Shown: positions 7,103 to 16,024 of the stretch, one piece after another | Position numbering within the stretch: position 1 is the stretch's first letter | How the letters are laid out: every line of letters starts with the position of its first letter | Assembly: GCA_002212725.1 (NCBI GenBank) | Contig: MTCR01000156.1 | Location: 1-32,450 of the forward strand | Source: Sphingobacteriales bacterium TSM_CSM | Lineage (GTDB): Bacteria > Bacteroidota > Bacteroidia > Chitinophagales > UBA2359 | Direction of reading: 5' to 3' | Length of the DNA: 32,450 bases | Notes under the pieces: model-generated | The model's input: the letters and a program-made list of their open reading frames with translations, nothing else | The model's database searches: none | Told to the model about the DNA's origin: nothing | Program-made: the position numbers and the translations under genes

Positions 7103-8047
7103 ATGAACAAACAAGTCAGACTGATATTACAGGTAGGGCTGCTGATTGCAGTAATTGCGGCAGCTTGTTCAAAAGTGCCTTTAACCGGGCGCAAACAATT
7201 TACCCTTATACCCGATGCCACGCTGAACCAGTTGAGTAACGACCAATACCGCGATTTTCTGGCACAAAACAAAGTGGTAAGCGGCACCCCCGATGCGCAA
7301 ATGGTAAAAAACATAGGGCAGCGCATTTCACAATCGGTACAAACCTACCTTGCCCAAAACAAAGCAGCCGACCGGGTGCAGGGTTTTAAATGGGAGTTTA
7401 ACCTTATTGACAGCAAAGAGGTAAATGCCTGGTGTATGCCCGGCGGCAAGGTTGCTGTTTACACAGGTTTACTGCCTGTTACCAAAAACGAAAACGCCCT
7501 GGCTGTGGTAATGGGGCACGAAATAGCCCATGCCATTGCAGAGCATGGCAGCGAGCGCATGACACAGGGGTTGCTGCAACAATTAGGCGCCGTTGGGCTG
7601 GCGCTTGCCATGCAAAACAAACCGGCTCAAACCCGCGATATGTTTCTGCAAGCCTATGGCATTGGCTCTACTGTGGGGGTAATGCTGCCATTCTCGCGAA
7701 AACAAGAAACCGAAGCCGATGAACTGGGATTGGTTTTTGCCGCCATGGCCGGCTACGACCCCAAAGAAGCTGTGGCTTTCTGGCAACGCATGAGCCAGGC
7801 CGGCGGCGCTAAACCCCCCGAATTTTTAAGCACACACCCCAGCGACGCCTCCCGCATTAACAACCTGCAAAAGTTTATGCCCACCGCGCTCAAATATTAC
7901 AAACCCGGTTCTAACACCACGGGCGGTGCAACCCAAACCACCACCGGTGGTAAACAACCTGCCGGCAAACCCACTAAAACCGACACCAATAAAAACGCCC
8001 AGCCGCAACGCATTAAATCCGAAAAAAAGGAAAAAACGCCTAAATAA
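7103..8047 (+). CDS. M48-family zinc metalloprotease lipoprotein
   Basis: A 314-residue protein of the M48 family, subgroup with BepA/LoiP-type periplasmic proteases that act on misassembled outer-membrane proteins. The zinc motif is HEIAH with H139, E140 and H143, followed by AEHGSERM. The third ligand is in ETEAD, most likely E202. The N terminus is a lipoprotein signal: a hydrophobic run, then AAAC with Cys22, so the enzyme is probably lipid-anchored at the periplasmic side. There is no multi-pass membrane region as in HtpX or Ste24. The last 50 residues are Thr/Gly/Lys-rich and low in complexity, probably disordered. All active-site elements are present. The downstream HxlR remnant is not part of it. 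Confidence 0.9.
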   Translation: MNKQVRLILQVGLLIAVIAAACSKVPLTGRKQFTLIPDATLNQLSNDQYRDFLAQNKVVSGTPDAQMVKNIGQRISQSVQTYLAQNKAADRVQGFKWEFNLIDSKEVNAWCMPGGKVAVYTGLLPVTKNENALAVVMGHEIAHAIAEHGSERMTQGLLQQLGAVGLALAMQNKPAQTRDMFLQAYGIGSTVGVMLPFSRKQETEADELGLVFAAMAGYDPKEAVAFWQRMSQAGGAKPPEFLSTHPSDASRINNLQKFMPTALKYYKPGSNTTGGATQTTTGGKQPAGKPTKTDTNKNAQPQRIKSEKKEKTPK

Positions 8048-8182
8048 GAAATTGTTGCCGGCATAATTGTAAACAACCACAACAGCAGGGCAAACAAGTA
8101 CCCGCTGTAGGGCGGCAGTGTGTCCATACCACCGCCGTTCACTGCAATCAAAACATGCGTTGAAAGTTATACAAAAGTATTA

Positions 8183-8323
8183 TTGGAAGAAAATAAAATT
8201 GCCAATTATACACTCTTCAATAGTATGCCTGTTGCGGTAGAATATTCATTGTCACCATTGGGGCAATCACTCAACAAATTATTGGACGAAATTTTGAATT
8301 GGGGGTACCCGTTTTCGAAATGA
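8183..8323 (+). pseudogene. HxlR-family regulator, C-terminal remnant
   Basis: The reading frame LEENKIANYTLFN, then PVAVEYSLSPLGQSL, then LLDEILNWG matches the end of HxlR-type winged-helix regulators: the wing strand with the PxxVEYSLT motif, then the C-terminal dimerisation helix. The DNA-recognition helices that should precede it (about 60 residues) are absent, and the frame upstream of 8183 does not resemble the family. This is a 5'-truncated gene of about 46 codons. It is AT-richer than the flanking genes. Its position just after the M48 gene suggests a deletion or a transferred fragment rather than a working gene. A composite small protein is possible but unlikely. Confidence 0.6.
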
Positions 8324-8624
8324 GATTGTCAAAAAAACACAATAAATAGGGGGGGCAGAAAAAAAGAACACGCAGAGCCACCGTTAAAGGCAGGGTTAAC
8401 AGATGAGGTACAAAACAGCAACAACTTTTACCCCAATACAAGTGCAAAACCGGCCGTCAATGTTTTAACGCACTGTAGCAAAACCGCATTTATGTGTTTA
8501 TCTTTGCGGCTTTAATTTATACTGTTCACGGTACCGCCTGTTTTACCCGCCCGACAAGTTGCTCCCCTTTGCAGCAACTACCCTTCGGCTATGTTGGCAG
8601 GAGTTTCCGTATTATTTTGTTATT
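8324..8624. other. Leader and spacer upstream of carB
   Basis: A run of seven G residues lies at 8349-8355. TATCTTTG at 8499-8506 is an exact TAnnTTTG box, giving a predicted start near 8513 and a leader of about 110 nt before the TTG start of carB. No gene and no recognised riboswitch or pyrimidine-attenuator fold was found by eye. Confidence 0.45.
8499..8506 (+). promoter_or_regulatory. Candidate -7 box, carB promoter
   Basis: TATCTTTG matches TAnnTTTG exactly. The -33 region about 20 nt upstream does not contain TTTG, so this is a partial match. Confidence 0.45.
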
Positions 8625-11600
8625 TTGCCCCGCAGCACCAACATACATACCATATTAATCATTGGTTCGGGACCTATTGTAATAGGGCAGGCCTGCGAAT
8701 TTGATTATTCCGGAACGCAAGCCTGCCGTGCCCTGCTTGAAGAGGGTTTCAGGGTGGTATTGGTAAATTCAAACCCGGCCACCATTATGACCGACCCCTC
8801 AATGGCACACCGCACCTATATTGAACCGCTTACGGCAGAAGTAGCAGAACAGATAATTATAAAAGAAAAACCCGATGCACTGCTGGCCACCCTTGGCGGA
8901 CAAACGGTGCTCAACCTGGCCATGCAATTGCATGAGAACGGCGTGCTACAGCGCCACGGCGTAACCCTGTTGGGCGCAAACGCCGCCGTAATTGCCCGTG
9001 CCGAAGACCGCCAGCTTTTTAAAGAAACAGCCGCTGCCATAGGGTTGCAAATGCCTTTTTCAAAAACGGTAAGCACCGTAGAAGCAGCCCTGCAAACAGC
9101 CCTGCAAACCGGGTATCCTTGTATAGTACGCCCCTCATTTACCATGGGCGGCACCGGCGGCGGCATTGCCCGCAATCCGGAAGAGCTAAAACAAATTGCT
9201 GCACGCGGCCTGCAATGCAGCCTTATAGGCGAAGTATTGATTGAAACCTCGCTCATTGGGTGGAAAGAGTTTGAGCTGGAGGTAATGCGCGACAAAAACG
9301 ACAACGCCATTGTGGTTTGCAGCATTGAAAACCTTGACCCGATGGGTGTACACACCGGCGACTCAATTACCGTTGCCCCTGCACAAACCCTGCACAACCG
9401 CCTGTACCAGCAATTGCGAACGGCCGCCCTGCAACTTATGCAGGCCGTAGGGGTGGAAACAGGCGGCGCCAATGTGCAGTTTGCCGTACACCCGCACACA
9501 GAAAGCGTTATGCTCATAGAGTTGAACCCCCGCGTTTCGCGCAGTTCGGCGCTGGCATCTAAGGCAACCGGCTACCCAATTGCCCGCTTTGCCGCCAAAC
9601 TGGCCGTGGGCTATACCTTAGACGAACTGCAAAACCAGATTACCCGTACCAACGCCTGTTTTGAACCCGCTATTGACTATTGCGTGGTTAAAATTCCGAG
9701 GTTCAACTTTGACAAATTTCCCGATGTAACGCCGCGACTGGGCACCTCTATGCACGCCGTGGGCGAGGTAATGGCCATTGGCCGAACTTTTAAAGAGGCT
9801 CTGCAAAAAGGCATTCGCAGCATGGAAAACGGCCGCATGGGGCTTTTTGCCGATGACAGCACCCCTGCCCGAAAGCTAACCCCCGAATTTATTGCCCAAC
9901 AACTCGAAACTCCAACCCCCGACCGCCTTTTTTACCTTGCTCAAGCCTTCCTTTCGGGTTTTAGCCTGCCGCAAGTTTATGAATTAACACAAATTGACCC
10001 CTGGTTTCTGCACCAAATTCAACAACTTTGCTGCAATACGCCCTCCGATTTGAAAACAGCCAAACAACAGGGATTCTCAGACCGGCAGGTGGCGCAACTC
10101 TTTGGGCTACCCAATGAACAGGCAGTCCGCGCCCTGCGCCTGCAACAAAACATTACGCCGGTATATAGACTGGTGGACACCTGCGCCGCCGAGTTTGAAG
10201 CCTACACGCCCTACTACTATGCCACCTGGGAAACCGAGTGCGAAAGTAAAACAAACAGCAACAGCAACAAAGCCCTTATTATTGGCAGCGGCCCCAACCG
10301 GATTGGGCAAGGCATAGAGTTTGATTATTGCTGCGTACATGCCGCCCTGGCCTGCCGGCAGGCAGGGTGGGAGAGTATTATGGTAAACTGCAACCCCGAA
10401 ACGGTAAGTACCGATTTCGATATTTCGGACAGGCTGTATTTTGAACCGCTTACCCTGGAAGACCTGCTTCATATTTGCCAAAAAGAACAACCCGATGGCG
10501 TAATGGTGCAGTTTGGCGGGCAAACACCGCTTAACCTTACACAGGCGCTGCATCAGGCCCGCATACCCATTCTGGGAACCCCGCCACACAGCATTGCTTT
10601 GGCCGAAGACCGCGCCGGTTTCAGGCAGGTACTTGCCCAACTGGGATTACGGCAACCCCTGAATGCCATTGCCGCCCACCCCCATGAACTGGAAACCGCT
10701 GTAAGCAAAGTGGGGTTTCCGGCTGTGGTGCGACCCTCTTTTGTGCTGGGCGGCGCTAAAATGCGCCTGCTGCACAACCCGGCCGACCTGCAGCAATACC
10801 TTGCCCACCAACACCTTACCTACCCCCTGCTTACCGAACAGTTTTTACATAATGCCATAGAAATAGATGTTGATGCCCTGTCTGACGGCGAACGATGCCT
10901 TATTGCCGGTATAATGGAACATGTAGAACCGGCAGGTATTCATTCGGGCGACTCTAACTGTGTGTTTCCGGCTTACACGTTGCCGCCACACTTGTTGCAG
11001 GAAATAAAAGAAGCCACCCGGTTGCTTGCCCTGAAACTTCAGGTAAAGGGGTTGCTCAATATACAGTTTGCCGTGCAAGACAACCTGTTGTATGTAATTG
11101 AGGTAAACCCGCGTGCCTCACGCACCATACCCTTTATAAGCAAAGCCACCGGCATAGCCTGGGCCAACATGGCAGCACAGGTATTGCTGGGCAAAAGCAT
11201 TGCCGGCTTACAGGTAAAAGAGGTGCAACCGCCCTATTTTTCGGTAAAAACGCCTGTTTTTCCGTTTGACCGGTTTGCCCATACAGCGGTAGTCCTTGGT
11301 CCCGAAATGCGCTCTACCGGCGAGGTAATGGGTATTGACCACAATTTGGGCATGGCTTTTTACAAGGCTTTATGGGCATCGGGGGTTACCTTGCCAAAAC
11401 AAGGAACCGCATGGCTGGGGTTGCAACCCGAGGCAGCATTTACCAACATCCTGAACAATTTGGGCTTCGGGGTGCTTACTTTGCAAAACATGCCCCGGCA
11501 CGAAGCGCTTGCCTGCCTTTCGGAACAAAAAATTAACCTTGTTCTGGATGCCGATATTGACATGGCCACCGCAGCATACCATCAAAAAATACCGGCATTT

Positions 11601-11705
11601 ACCACTTACCGCGCAGCGCAATTGGCCTGCCACGCCATAAAAAGCCTGCAAACACAGGCATTGGAGGTAAAACCCCTGCAAGAATGGCACAACATGCTAA
11701 ACTAA
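8625..11705 (+). CDS. carB: Carbamoyl-phosphate synthase large subunit
   Basis: Makes carbamoyl phosphate from bicarbonate, ammonia (from glutamine via CarA) and two ATP, for arginine and pyrimidine synthesis. At 1,026 residues it has the full duplicated ATP-grasp layout. The first half opens with ILIIGSGPIVIGQACEFDYS and the second with LIIGSGPNRIGQGIEFDY. Each half carries an ATP-grasp domain (RPSFTMGGTGGG; RPSFVLGGAKM) and an ELNPR or EVNPR metal-binding segment. The start is set at TTG 8625 because the resulting MPRSTNIHT aligns with the usual MPKRTDIKS start. A longer in-frame extension also begins with TTG (8559) and adds unrelated residues. The C-terminal MGS-like regulatory domain is only about 100 residues and lacks a recognisable phosphate-binding segment. 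No carA lies in the window. Confidence 0.95.
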   Translation: MPRSTNIHTILIIGSGPIVIGQACEFDYSGTQACRALLEEGFRVVLVNSNPATIMTDPSMAHRTYIEPLTAEVAEQIIIKEKPDALLATLGGQTVLNLAMQLHENGVLQRHGVTLLGANAAVIARAEDRQLFKETAAAIGLQMPFSKTVSTVEAALQTALQTGYPCIVRPSFTMGGTGGGIARNPEELKQIAARGLQCSLIGEVLIETSLIGWKEFELEVMRDKNDNAIVVCSIENLDPMGVHTGDSITVAPAQTLHNRLYQQLRTAALQLMQAVGVETGGANVQFAVHPHTESVMLIELNPRVSRSSALASKATGYPIARFAAKLAVGYTLDELQNQITRTNACFEPAIDYCVVKIPRFNFDKFPDVTPRLGTSMHAVGEVMAIGRTFKEALQKGIRSMENGRMGLFADDSTPARKLTPEFIAQQLETPTPDRLFYLAQAFLSGFSLPQVYELTQIDPWFLHQIQQLCCNTPSDLKTAKQQGFSDRQVAQLFGLPNEQAVRALRLQQNITPVYRLVDTCAAEFEAYTPYYYATWETECESKTNSNSNKALIIGSGPNRIGQGIEFDYCCVHAALACRQAGWESIMVNCNPETVSTDFDISDRLYFEPLTLEDLLHICQKEQPDGVMVQFGGQTPLNLTQALHQARIPILGTPPHSIALAEDRAGFRQVLAQLGLRQPLNAIAAHPHELETAVSKVGFPAVVRPSFVLGGAKMRLLHNPADLQQYLAHQHLTYPLLTEQFLHNAIEIDVDALSDGERCLIAGIMEHVEPAGIHSGDSNCVFPAYTLPPHLLQEIKEATRLLALKLQVKGLLNIQFAVQDNLLYVIEVNPRASRTIPFISKATGIAWANMAAQVLLGKSIAGLQVKEVQPPYFSVKTPVFPFDRFAHTAVVLGPEMRSTGEVMGIDHNLGMAFYKALWASGVTLPKQGTAWLGLQPEAAFTNILNNLGFGVLTLQNMPRHEALACLSEQKINLVLDADIDMATAAYHQKIPAFTTYRAAQLACHAIKSLQTQALEVKPLQEWHNMLN

Positions 11706-11738
11706 AACAAACACTAACAACAATCGGCAAAAATACCG

Positions 11739-11746
11739 TAACTTTA
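11739..11746 (+). promoter_or_regulatory. Candidate -7 box, E2 gene
   Basis: TAACTTTA differs from TAnnTTTG at the last base only and ends 23 nt before the start codon. No matching -33 box is seen. The gene may alternatively be read through from carB, 64 nt upstream. Confidence 0.3.
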
Positions 11747-11769
11747 CCCGCTATAAAACGCAATACATT

Positions 11770-13125
11770 ATGGCTCAGGTTGAATTGATTATGCCCAAAA
11801 TGGGCGAAAGCATTATGGAAGCCACTATTTTGAAATGGCTGAAAAACGATGGCGACTCCATTGGCGAAGAAGAAGCAGTGCTGGAAATTGCCACCGATAA
11901 GGTGGACAGCGAAGTGCCATCGCCGGTGGCCGGTGTGCTGGTGAAAAAACTGTATGCCGAAGGCGAGGTGGTGGCCGTAGGCAAAGCTATTGCCCTTATT
12001 GAAACCGAAGCAGGCGCCAAAACCTCCGAAAACGGCGCCGGACAGGGCATTGCGCCTGCAATGGAAAAACCGGTAAGCGCACTTACATCGGTACAGCAAA
12101 CAACTGTTACCGTTCAGCCCGAAACACAGCAAAACCCCGCATCGGCCGGCAACAGCAGCCGGTTTTATTCGCCCTTAGTGCTTAACATTGCCCGCGCCGA
12201 AGGCATTTCAATGGACGAACTGGAGCGAATTGCCGGAACAGGAGCCAATGACCGCGTTACAAAAAAAGATATTTTGCAATATGTAGAGGTTCGCAAACAA
12301 CAACCTGCGCCGTCGGTTACACCGCCACCGGTAAAAGAAACCGAAAAACCACCTGTGCAGGCACCCTCAAAAGTGCAGCCTGTAACCATAACCCCGCCAA
12401 AGGTAGAATACGGCAGCAATGTAGAACTGATTGAAATGGACAGAATGCGCCGCCTTATTGCCGACCACATGGTGATGTCTAAATCGGTGGCGCCGCATGT
12501 TACTTCTTTTGTAGAGGTAGATGTTACCAATATGGTAAAATGGCGCGACAAAGTGAAAGACCGTTTTCAGCAGCGCGAAGGCGATAAATTGTCGTTTACC
12601 CCGCTGCTGATTGAGGCCGCCGTAAAAGCCATAAAAGATTACCCGCTTCTCAACTCATCGGTTGACGGGTACACCATTATTATGCGCAAAGATATTAACA
12701 TTGGCATGGCCACCGCTACCCCCGAAGGCAATCTTATTGTTCCGGTTATTAAAAATGCCGACCAAAAGAACCTGGTAGGGATTACCAAAGCGGTAAACGA
12801 TTTGGCTAACCGCGGAAAGGCCGGCAAACTAAAACCCGATGAAGTGCAGGGCGGCACTTTTACCCTTACCAATGTGGGCACTTTTGGCAGCCTTATGGGT
12901 ACGCCCATTATTAACCAGCCGCAGGTGGCAGTTTTGGCAACGGGCATTATACGCAAAAAACCCGCCGTACTGGAAACCGAATATGGCGATATTATTGCCA
13001 TACGCCACCTCATGATTATGTCGCTTTCTTACGACCACCGCATTATTGACGGCGCTTTGGGCAGCACTTTCCTGAACCGGGTAGCATGGTATCTGGAAAA
13101 CTTTGACCCCAACCGCGATTTTTAA
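11770..13125 (+). CDS. 2-oxoacid dehydrogenase E2 acyltransferase
   Basis: A 451-residue dihydrolipoyl acyltransferase, the core of a 2-oxoacid dehydrogenase complex that passes the acyl group from E1 to CoA. Domains in order: a lipoyl domain (residues 1-80) with the lipoylated Lys44 in EIATDKVDSEV; a linker rich in Ala, Pro, Thr and Gln; a peripheral subunit (E1/E3)-binding domain around 135-175 (SPLVLNIARAEGISMDELER, then VTKKDIL); a second Pro/Val-rich linker; and the catalytic domain from about 220, ending with the active-site motif DHRIIDG (H423, D427). There is a single lipoyl domain. The substrate (branched-chain, pyruvate or 2-oxoglutarate) cannot be fixed from sequence alone. The E1 and E3 genes are not in the window, so they must be elsewhere. 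Confidence 0.93.
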   Translation: MAQVELIMPKMGESIMEATILKWLKNDGDSIGEEEAVLEIATDKVDSEVPSPVAGVLVKKLYAEGEVVAVGKAIALIETEAGAKTSENGAGQGIAPAMEKPVSALTSVQQTTVTVQPETQQNPASAGNSSRFYSPLVLNIARAEGISMDELERIAGTGANDRVTKKDILQYVEVRKQQPAPSVTPPPVKETEKPPVQAPSKVQPVTITPPKVEYGSNVELIEMDRMRRLIADHMVMSKSVAPHVTSFVEVDVTNMVKWRDKVKDRFQQREGDKLSFTPLLIEAAVKAIKDYPLLNSSVDGYTIIMRKDINIGMATATPEGNLIVPVIKNADQKNLVGITKAVNDLANRGKAGKLKPDEVQGGTFTLTNVGTFGSLMGTPIINQPQVAVLATGIIRKKPAVLETEYGDIIAIRHLMIMSLSYDHRIIDGALGSTFLNRVAWYLENFDPNRDF

Positions 13126-13304
13126 TGCAAAAAAGGACCGATTAAAACAGGACTGTTTGCAGGCAGCAGCGCCCATAAAACAACTGTTTTGCGCCAGTAA
13201 AGCAGGTAAAAAGTTATAAATTAACCTGCTTTGCTGCAACAGGGAGGGGTAACTGCCTGCCCGTTTTTTAACAACCTTTACAAACAAAAACGCAAAAAGC
13301 AACT

Positions 13305-13338
13305 TTTGACTTTTGTTATAAAAACCCATTTAACCTTG
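13305..13338 (+). promoter_or_regulatory. Candidate promoter, DUF4340 gene
   Basis: TTTG at 13305-13308 and TAACCTTG at 13331-13338 (one mismatch to TAnnTTTG) are separated by 22 nt, slightly longer than the usual spacing. The start codon lies 12 nt beyond. Confidence 0.35.
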
Positions 13339-13350
13339 CCGGCATAACGT

Positions 13351-14001
13351 ATGAAATTCAACAACAAAACCCTCATTGCCCTGGTGGCTGTTTTGGTAGT
13401 GGCAGTATTATACCTGCAATTTGGCGGCAAAAAAGAAGGAACGTTTAACAAAAACCTGTTTGCTTTAGATACGGCAAAGGTAAATTTGCTCACCGTTTAC
13501 CCCAACGCTACCCCCGGCGAGCAATTAATTTTTTTGCGCGAAGGCACCGATTGGCTGCTGAACACCGACTCCGTTAGCGGGCAAAAAGCCGACCCCGGCG
13601 TGGTAAAAGGCATGTTGAACACACTTGCCGGATTGCAGGTAAAACGGCTGGCTGCAACGGGTAAAGACAAGTGGGCTGCCTACGAAGTTGATGAAAATAC
13701 CCGACGGGTGGTAGCAAAAAACGGCAACAAGGTGTTGTTAGATGTGTACATCGGGAAATTTAACATTGCCAAACCCGAAAACAGCGTTGTGGACGATGAA
13801 AATTTTAACCCCTATCAAATGCAGCGTCCGTCTGTTAACTCTTACATACGCCTTGCCGGTGACGATAAAGTATATGCCGTAGAGGGCATGCTCAGCACTG
13901 CCTTCAGCCGAAAACCCGACGAATTGCTCATGCACCAACCTGCTGCTACAACACCCGCCGACTCAATACCCACCCAAATGCCCCAGCAAACCATAAAATA
14001 A
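13351..14001 (+). CDS. DUF4340-domain membrane-anchored protein
   Basis: A 216-residue protein with one N-terminal membrane segment (NKTLIALVAVLVVAVLYLQF, residues 5-24) and a short positively charged start, so the bulk faces the periplasm. The remainder follows the DUF4340 pattern, seen as DTAKVNLLTVYP, LIFLREGTDWLL, the VVKGMLNTLAGLQVKRL helix, and AYEVDENTRRVVAKNG. DUF4340 proteins are often found next to ABC-2/gliding-type transporter genes and are thought to have an envelope role, but no transporter is present here. The C terminus is Pro/Thr/Gln-rich. Function is unknown. It is followed after 27 nt by a methyltransferase gene on the same strand, so the two may share a transcript. Confidence 0.8.
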   Translation: MKFNNKTLIALVAVLVVAVLYLQFGGKKEGTFNKNLFALDTAKVNLLTVYPNATPGEQLIFLREGTDWLLNTDSVSGQKADPGVVKGMLNTLAGLQVKRLAATGKDKWAAYEVDENTRRVVAKNGNKVLLDVYIGKFNIAKPENSVVDDENFNPYQMQRPSVNSYIRLAGDDKVYAVEGMLSTAFSRKPDELLMHQPAATTPADSIPTQMPQQTIK

Positions 14002-14028
14002 CCTGTAACTATTACCCGAGTTTTGCCC

Positions 14029-14796
14029 ATGCTTACCACCTACCAGTTAAAACAGTTTGCCGAAAAAGTAGTACCCAAAAAATACCTGCGCGTATTGGGC
14101 ATGTATGCCCTTAGGGCAACTTCGGTTTTATATATGGGCAACAAAGTAGAATGCCCCTGCTGCGGGCACCGGTTTTCCGCCTTTGCTTCTTACGGGTATG
14201 TAAAACGCCCCAACGTATTGTGCCGGTGGTGCCTCTCTTTGGAACGGCACCGCGGACTGTGGCTCTACCTGCACCAAAAAACCAATATTTTGCACCAAAA
14301 AGCCAAAGTGCTGCACTTTGCGCCCGAACACCAACTGCAACAACTCTTTAAAACCAACCCCAACCTGGATTACCTGAGCGCCGACCTGGATATGCCAACG
14401 GCTATGGTAAAAATGGATATTACCAACATTACCCTGCCCGACAACTCCTTTGACGTAATTATTTGCAACCACGTTTTGGAGCATGTGCCCGACGACCGGA
14501 AAGCCATGCGCGAAATGTACCGCGTACTGAAACCCGGCGGCTGGGCTATTCTGCAAACACCCATGAGCGCCCTGCCCCATACCGTGGAAGACCTTACTAT
14601 TACCGACCCCCGCGAGCGCGAGCGCCTCTTTGGGCAAGATGACCACGTGCGCACCTACGGCGCCGATAAAAAAGACCGCCTCGAAGAAGCAGGTTTCAGG
14701 GTGGTGTTGGATAAGTTTTTGTTTGAACTGCCACAGGAAGAAATTTCCCGCTACGCCATTTCGCGCGAAGATATTTGGGTGGCTTGTAAAGATTAA
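14029..14796 (+). CDS. SAM-dependent methyltransferase, N-terminal Cys cluster
   Basis: A 255-residue class I methyltransferase. The N-terminal part carries four cysteines in two pairs (CPCC and CRWC, about 20 residues apart) followed by LERHRGLWLYL, a probable small zinc-binding module known from a group of these enzymes. The catalytic part begins with VLHFAPEHQL (motif I equivalent), then LSADLDMPTAMVKMDITN, and NSFDVIICNHVLEHVPDD (motif IV), with EMYRVLKPGGWAIL behind it. This layout resembles methyltransferases linked to polysaccharide or glycan modification, but the substrate is not evident. ATG 14029 is preferred over a TTG at 14023. It lies 27 nt after the DUF4340 gene. No membrane segment is seen. 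Confidence 0.85.
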   Translation: MLTTYQLKQFAEKVVPKKYLRVLGMYALRATSVLYMGNKVECPCCGHRFSAFASYGYVKRPNVLCRWCLSLERHRGLWLYLHQKTNILHQKAKVLHFAPEHQLQQLFKTNPNLDYLSADLDMPTAMVKMDITNITLPDNSFDVIICNHVLEHVPDDRKAMREMYRVLKPGGWAILQTPMSALPHTVEDLTITDPRERERLFGQDDHVRTYGADKKDRLEEAGFRVVLDKFLFELPQEEISRYAISREDIWVACKD

Positions 14797-14913
14797 CCCC
14801 GCTTTTGCCCGGCAACCTGCCAATATTGGCACAAGAATACGGTAGCCGCATCAGCCATTGCTTGCCGTTTTGCAGCGTAGTTTTTTGTTGAAGTTTTTAA
14901 TAAACAATATGGT

Positions 14914-15687
14914 ATGAAAAAAAGCAACTTGTTACATCGGGCAATTGCAATTATTGCCCTTGTTCAGTTATTGCTGTGTGTAACCTCTTGCATAACACAA
15001 GGCAATTTAAACCGCCCATCCATACAGGCAAGGCTGCAAAAACAATATGCAAACGCGCTGGCCAATGCAGCGCTGCCCCGGGAACGCAAAATTTATAACA
15101 ACCTTACCGTTGCCGCAGTCAACAACCCCCAACTTGTTACCAAACAAATAAACGGACAAACCTACCTGCTGGCTGTATCGTGGAAAGGCGATGCAAAGTA
15201 CTATAAAAACAACCCCGAAACCGGTTTTTACAACACCGGCAAATACCCCATTTGGGTAACGCTGGCACCCGAACTGAAAAATTTAGGCGCCGAACGGCGT
15301 TTCTCGCGCAGACTGGGGCTTGATTTCCGGCTGAAACAACTGTTGGGTATGCCACCTGCTGCCAACAAACAATATATGGTAGAATTTTGGGTTAAACCCG
15401 ATGACCTGTTCAGACCCTGCCCCGATGCCGAAACCACCGACACCGCCTGCAGCCTCTGCTTTACCGAAAAAACCGACAGCCTGCACCGGCAGTGGATAAA
15501 CCAAACCCGCCTTGCCTCTTACTATAACTGCAATATATATGACAACTACCCCTGGACGCAACTGGGCTATACCTACGACTGGAACCGCAAAAACAAAACC
15601 CACATCGGGCTAAGTGAATTTGTTATTGGCGCAAATAAAAATATTGTGGTGGGCAACATCTATACCACTGCCGAGTACTTTAAATAA
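14914..15687 (+). CDS. Lipoprotein of unknown function
   Basis: A 257-residue protein with a lipoprotein signal: KKSN basic start, hydrophobic run, then VTSC with Cys26. The following 230 residues are rich in Asn, Tyr and Arg, with no domain I recognise. Notable segments are FWVKPDDLFRPCPDAE and CSLCFTEKTDSLHRQW (three or four Cys residues close together), YDNYPWTQLGYTYDW, and SEFVIGANKNIVVG near the C terminus. The pattern of aromatic residues suggests a beta-rich periplasmic domain. It has an AT-rich leader but no clear -7 box. It may be related to Bacteroidota lipoproteins of unknown function next to polysaccharide genes; I cannot name a family. Confidence 0.75.
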   Translation: MKKSNLLHRAIAIIALVQLLLCVTSCITQGNLNRPSIQARLQKQYANALANAALPRERKIYNNLTVAAVNNPQLVTKQINGQTYLLAVSWKGDAKYYKNNPETGFYNTGKYPIWVTLAPELKNLGAERRFSRRLGLDFRLKQLLGMPPAANKQYMVEFWVKPDDLFRPCPDAETTDTACSLCFTEKTDSLHRQWINQTRLASYYNCNIYDNYPWTQLGYTYDWNRKNKTHIGLSEFVIGANKNIVVGNIYTTAEYFK

Positions 15688-15705
15688 TCCGTTATTGTAA
15701 CTATT

Positions 15706-15742
15706 TAGTGTTCTATCCATTTAATTTTATGAACTTAATTAA
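15706..15742 (+). repeat. 37-nt direct repeat, copy 1
   Basis: Begins TAGTGTTCTATCC and ends GAACTTAATTAA. One substitution distinguishes it from 15885-15921. Confidence 0.85.
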
Positions 15743-15789
15743 GCCCCGAGTACTCGGGGTTAAAACATTGGCAACAATATTTTTAACCA

Positions 15790-15876
15790 ATAGCGACCTT
15801 TGCGCAACCCTTGCGAACCTTGCGGTAAAAGAAAAAAACCGCAAAGACCGCTATGTAATTCGCAAAGACCGCTATG
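15790..15876. repeat. CGCAAAG-word cluster with inverted arms
   Basis: ATAGCGACCTTTGCG at 15790-15804 is an imperfect inverted repeat of CGCAAAGACCGCTAT at 15840-15854. The latter unit recurs in tandem at 15861-15876. The words match the repeat families at 4102-4553, 16007-16024 and 27683-27714. Confidence 0.6.
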
Positions 15877-15884
15877 ATTTAAAC

Positions 15885-15921
15885 TAGTGTTTTATCCATT
15901 TAATTTTATGAACTTAATTAA
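15885..15921 (+). repeat. 37-nt direct repeat, copy 2
   Basis: Second copy of the unit at 15706-15742, 179 nt downstream in the same orientation. Confidence 0.85.
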
Positions 15922-16006
15922 AACTAAAGTGTCAAAACATTAGGTACTATCTGTAAATTCCGGCATTTTCTCCTGAATTGAAGCATTGACCAAAGAGCAA
16001 AAAAAA

Positions 16007-16024
16007 CTTTGCGTTCTTTGCGGT
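16007..16024. repeat. CTTTGCG word pair
   Basis: CTTTGCGTTCTTTGCGGT, a short member of the dispersed CGCAAAG repeat family, read in the inverted orientation relative to the 4.1-4.6 kb copies. Confidence 0.5.

Noticed and set aside
8816..9517. Long minus-strand open frame (233 codons) antisense to carB
   Set aside because: It lies opposite strongly conserved carB codons, has a Ser/Cys/Pro/Thr-heavy composition typical of antisense reading, and shows no domain.
15744..15759. Palindrome as a classical rho-independent terminator
   Set aside because: The stem is short with no loop except by unpairing its centre, and no T run follows directly.
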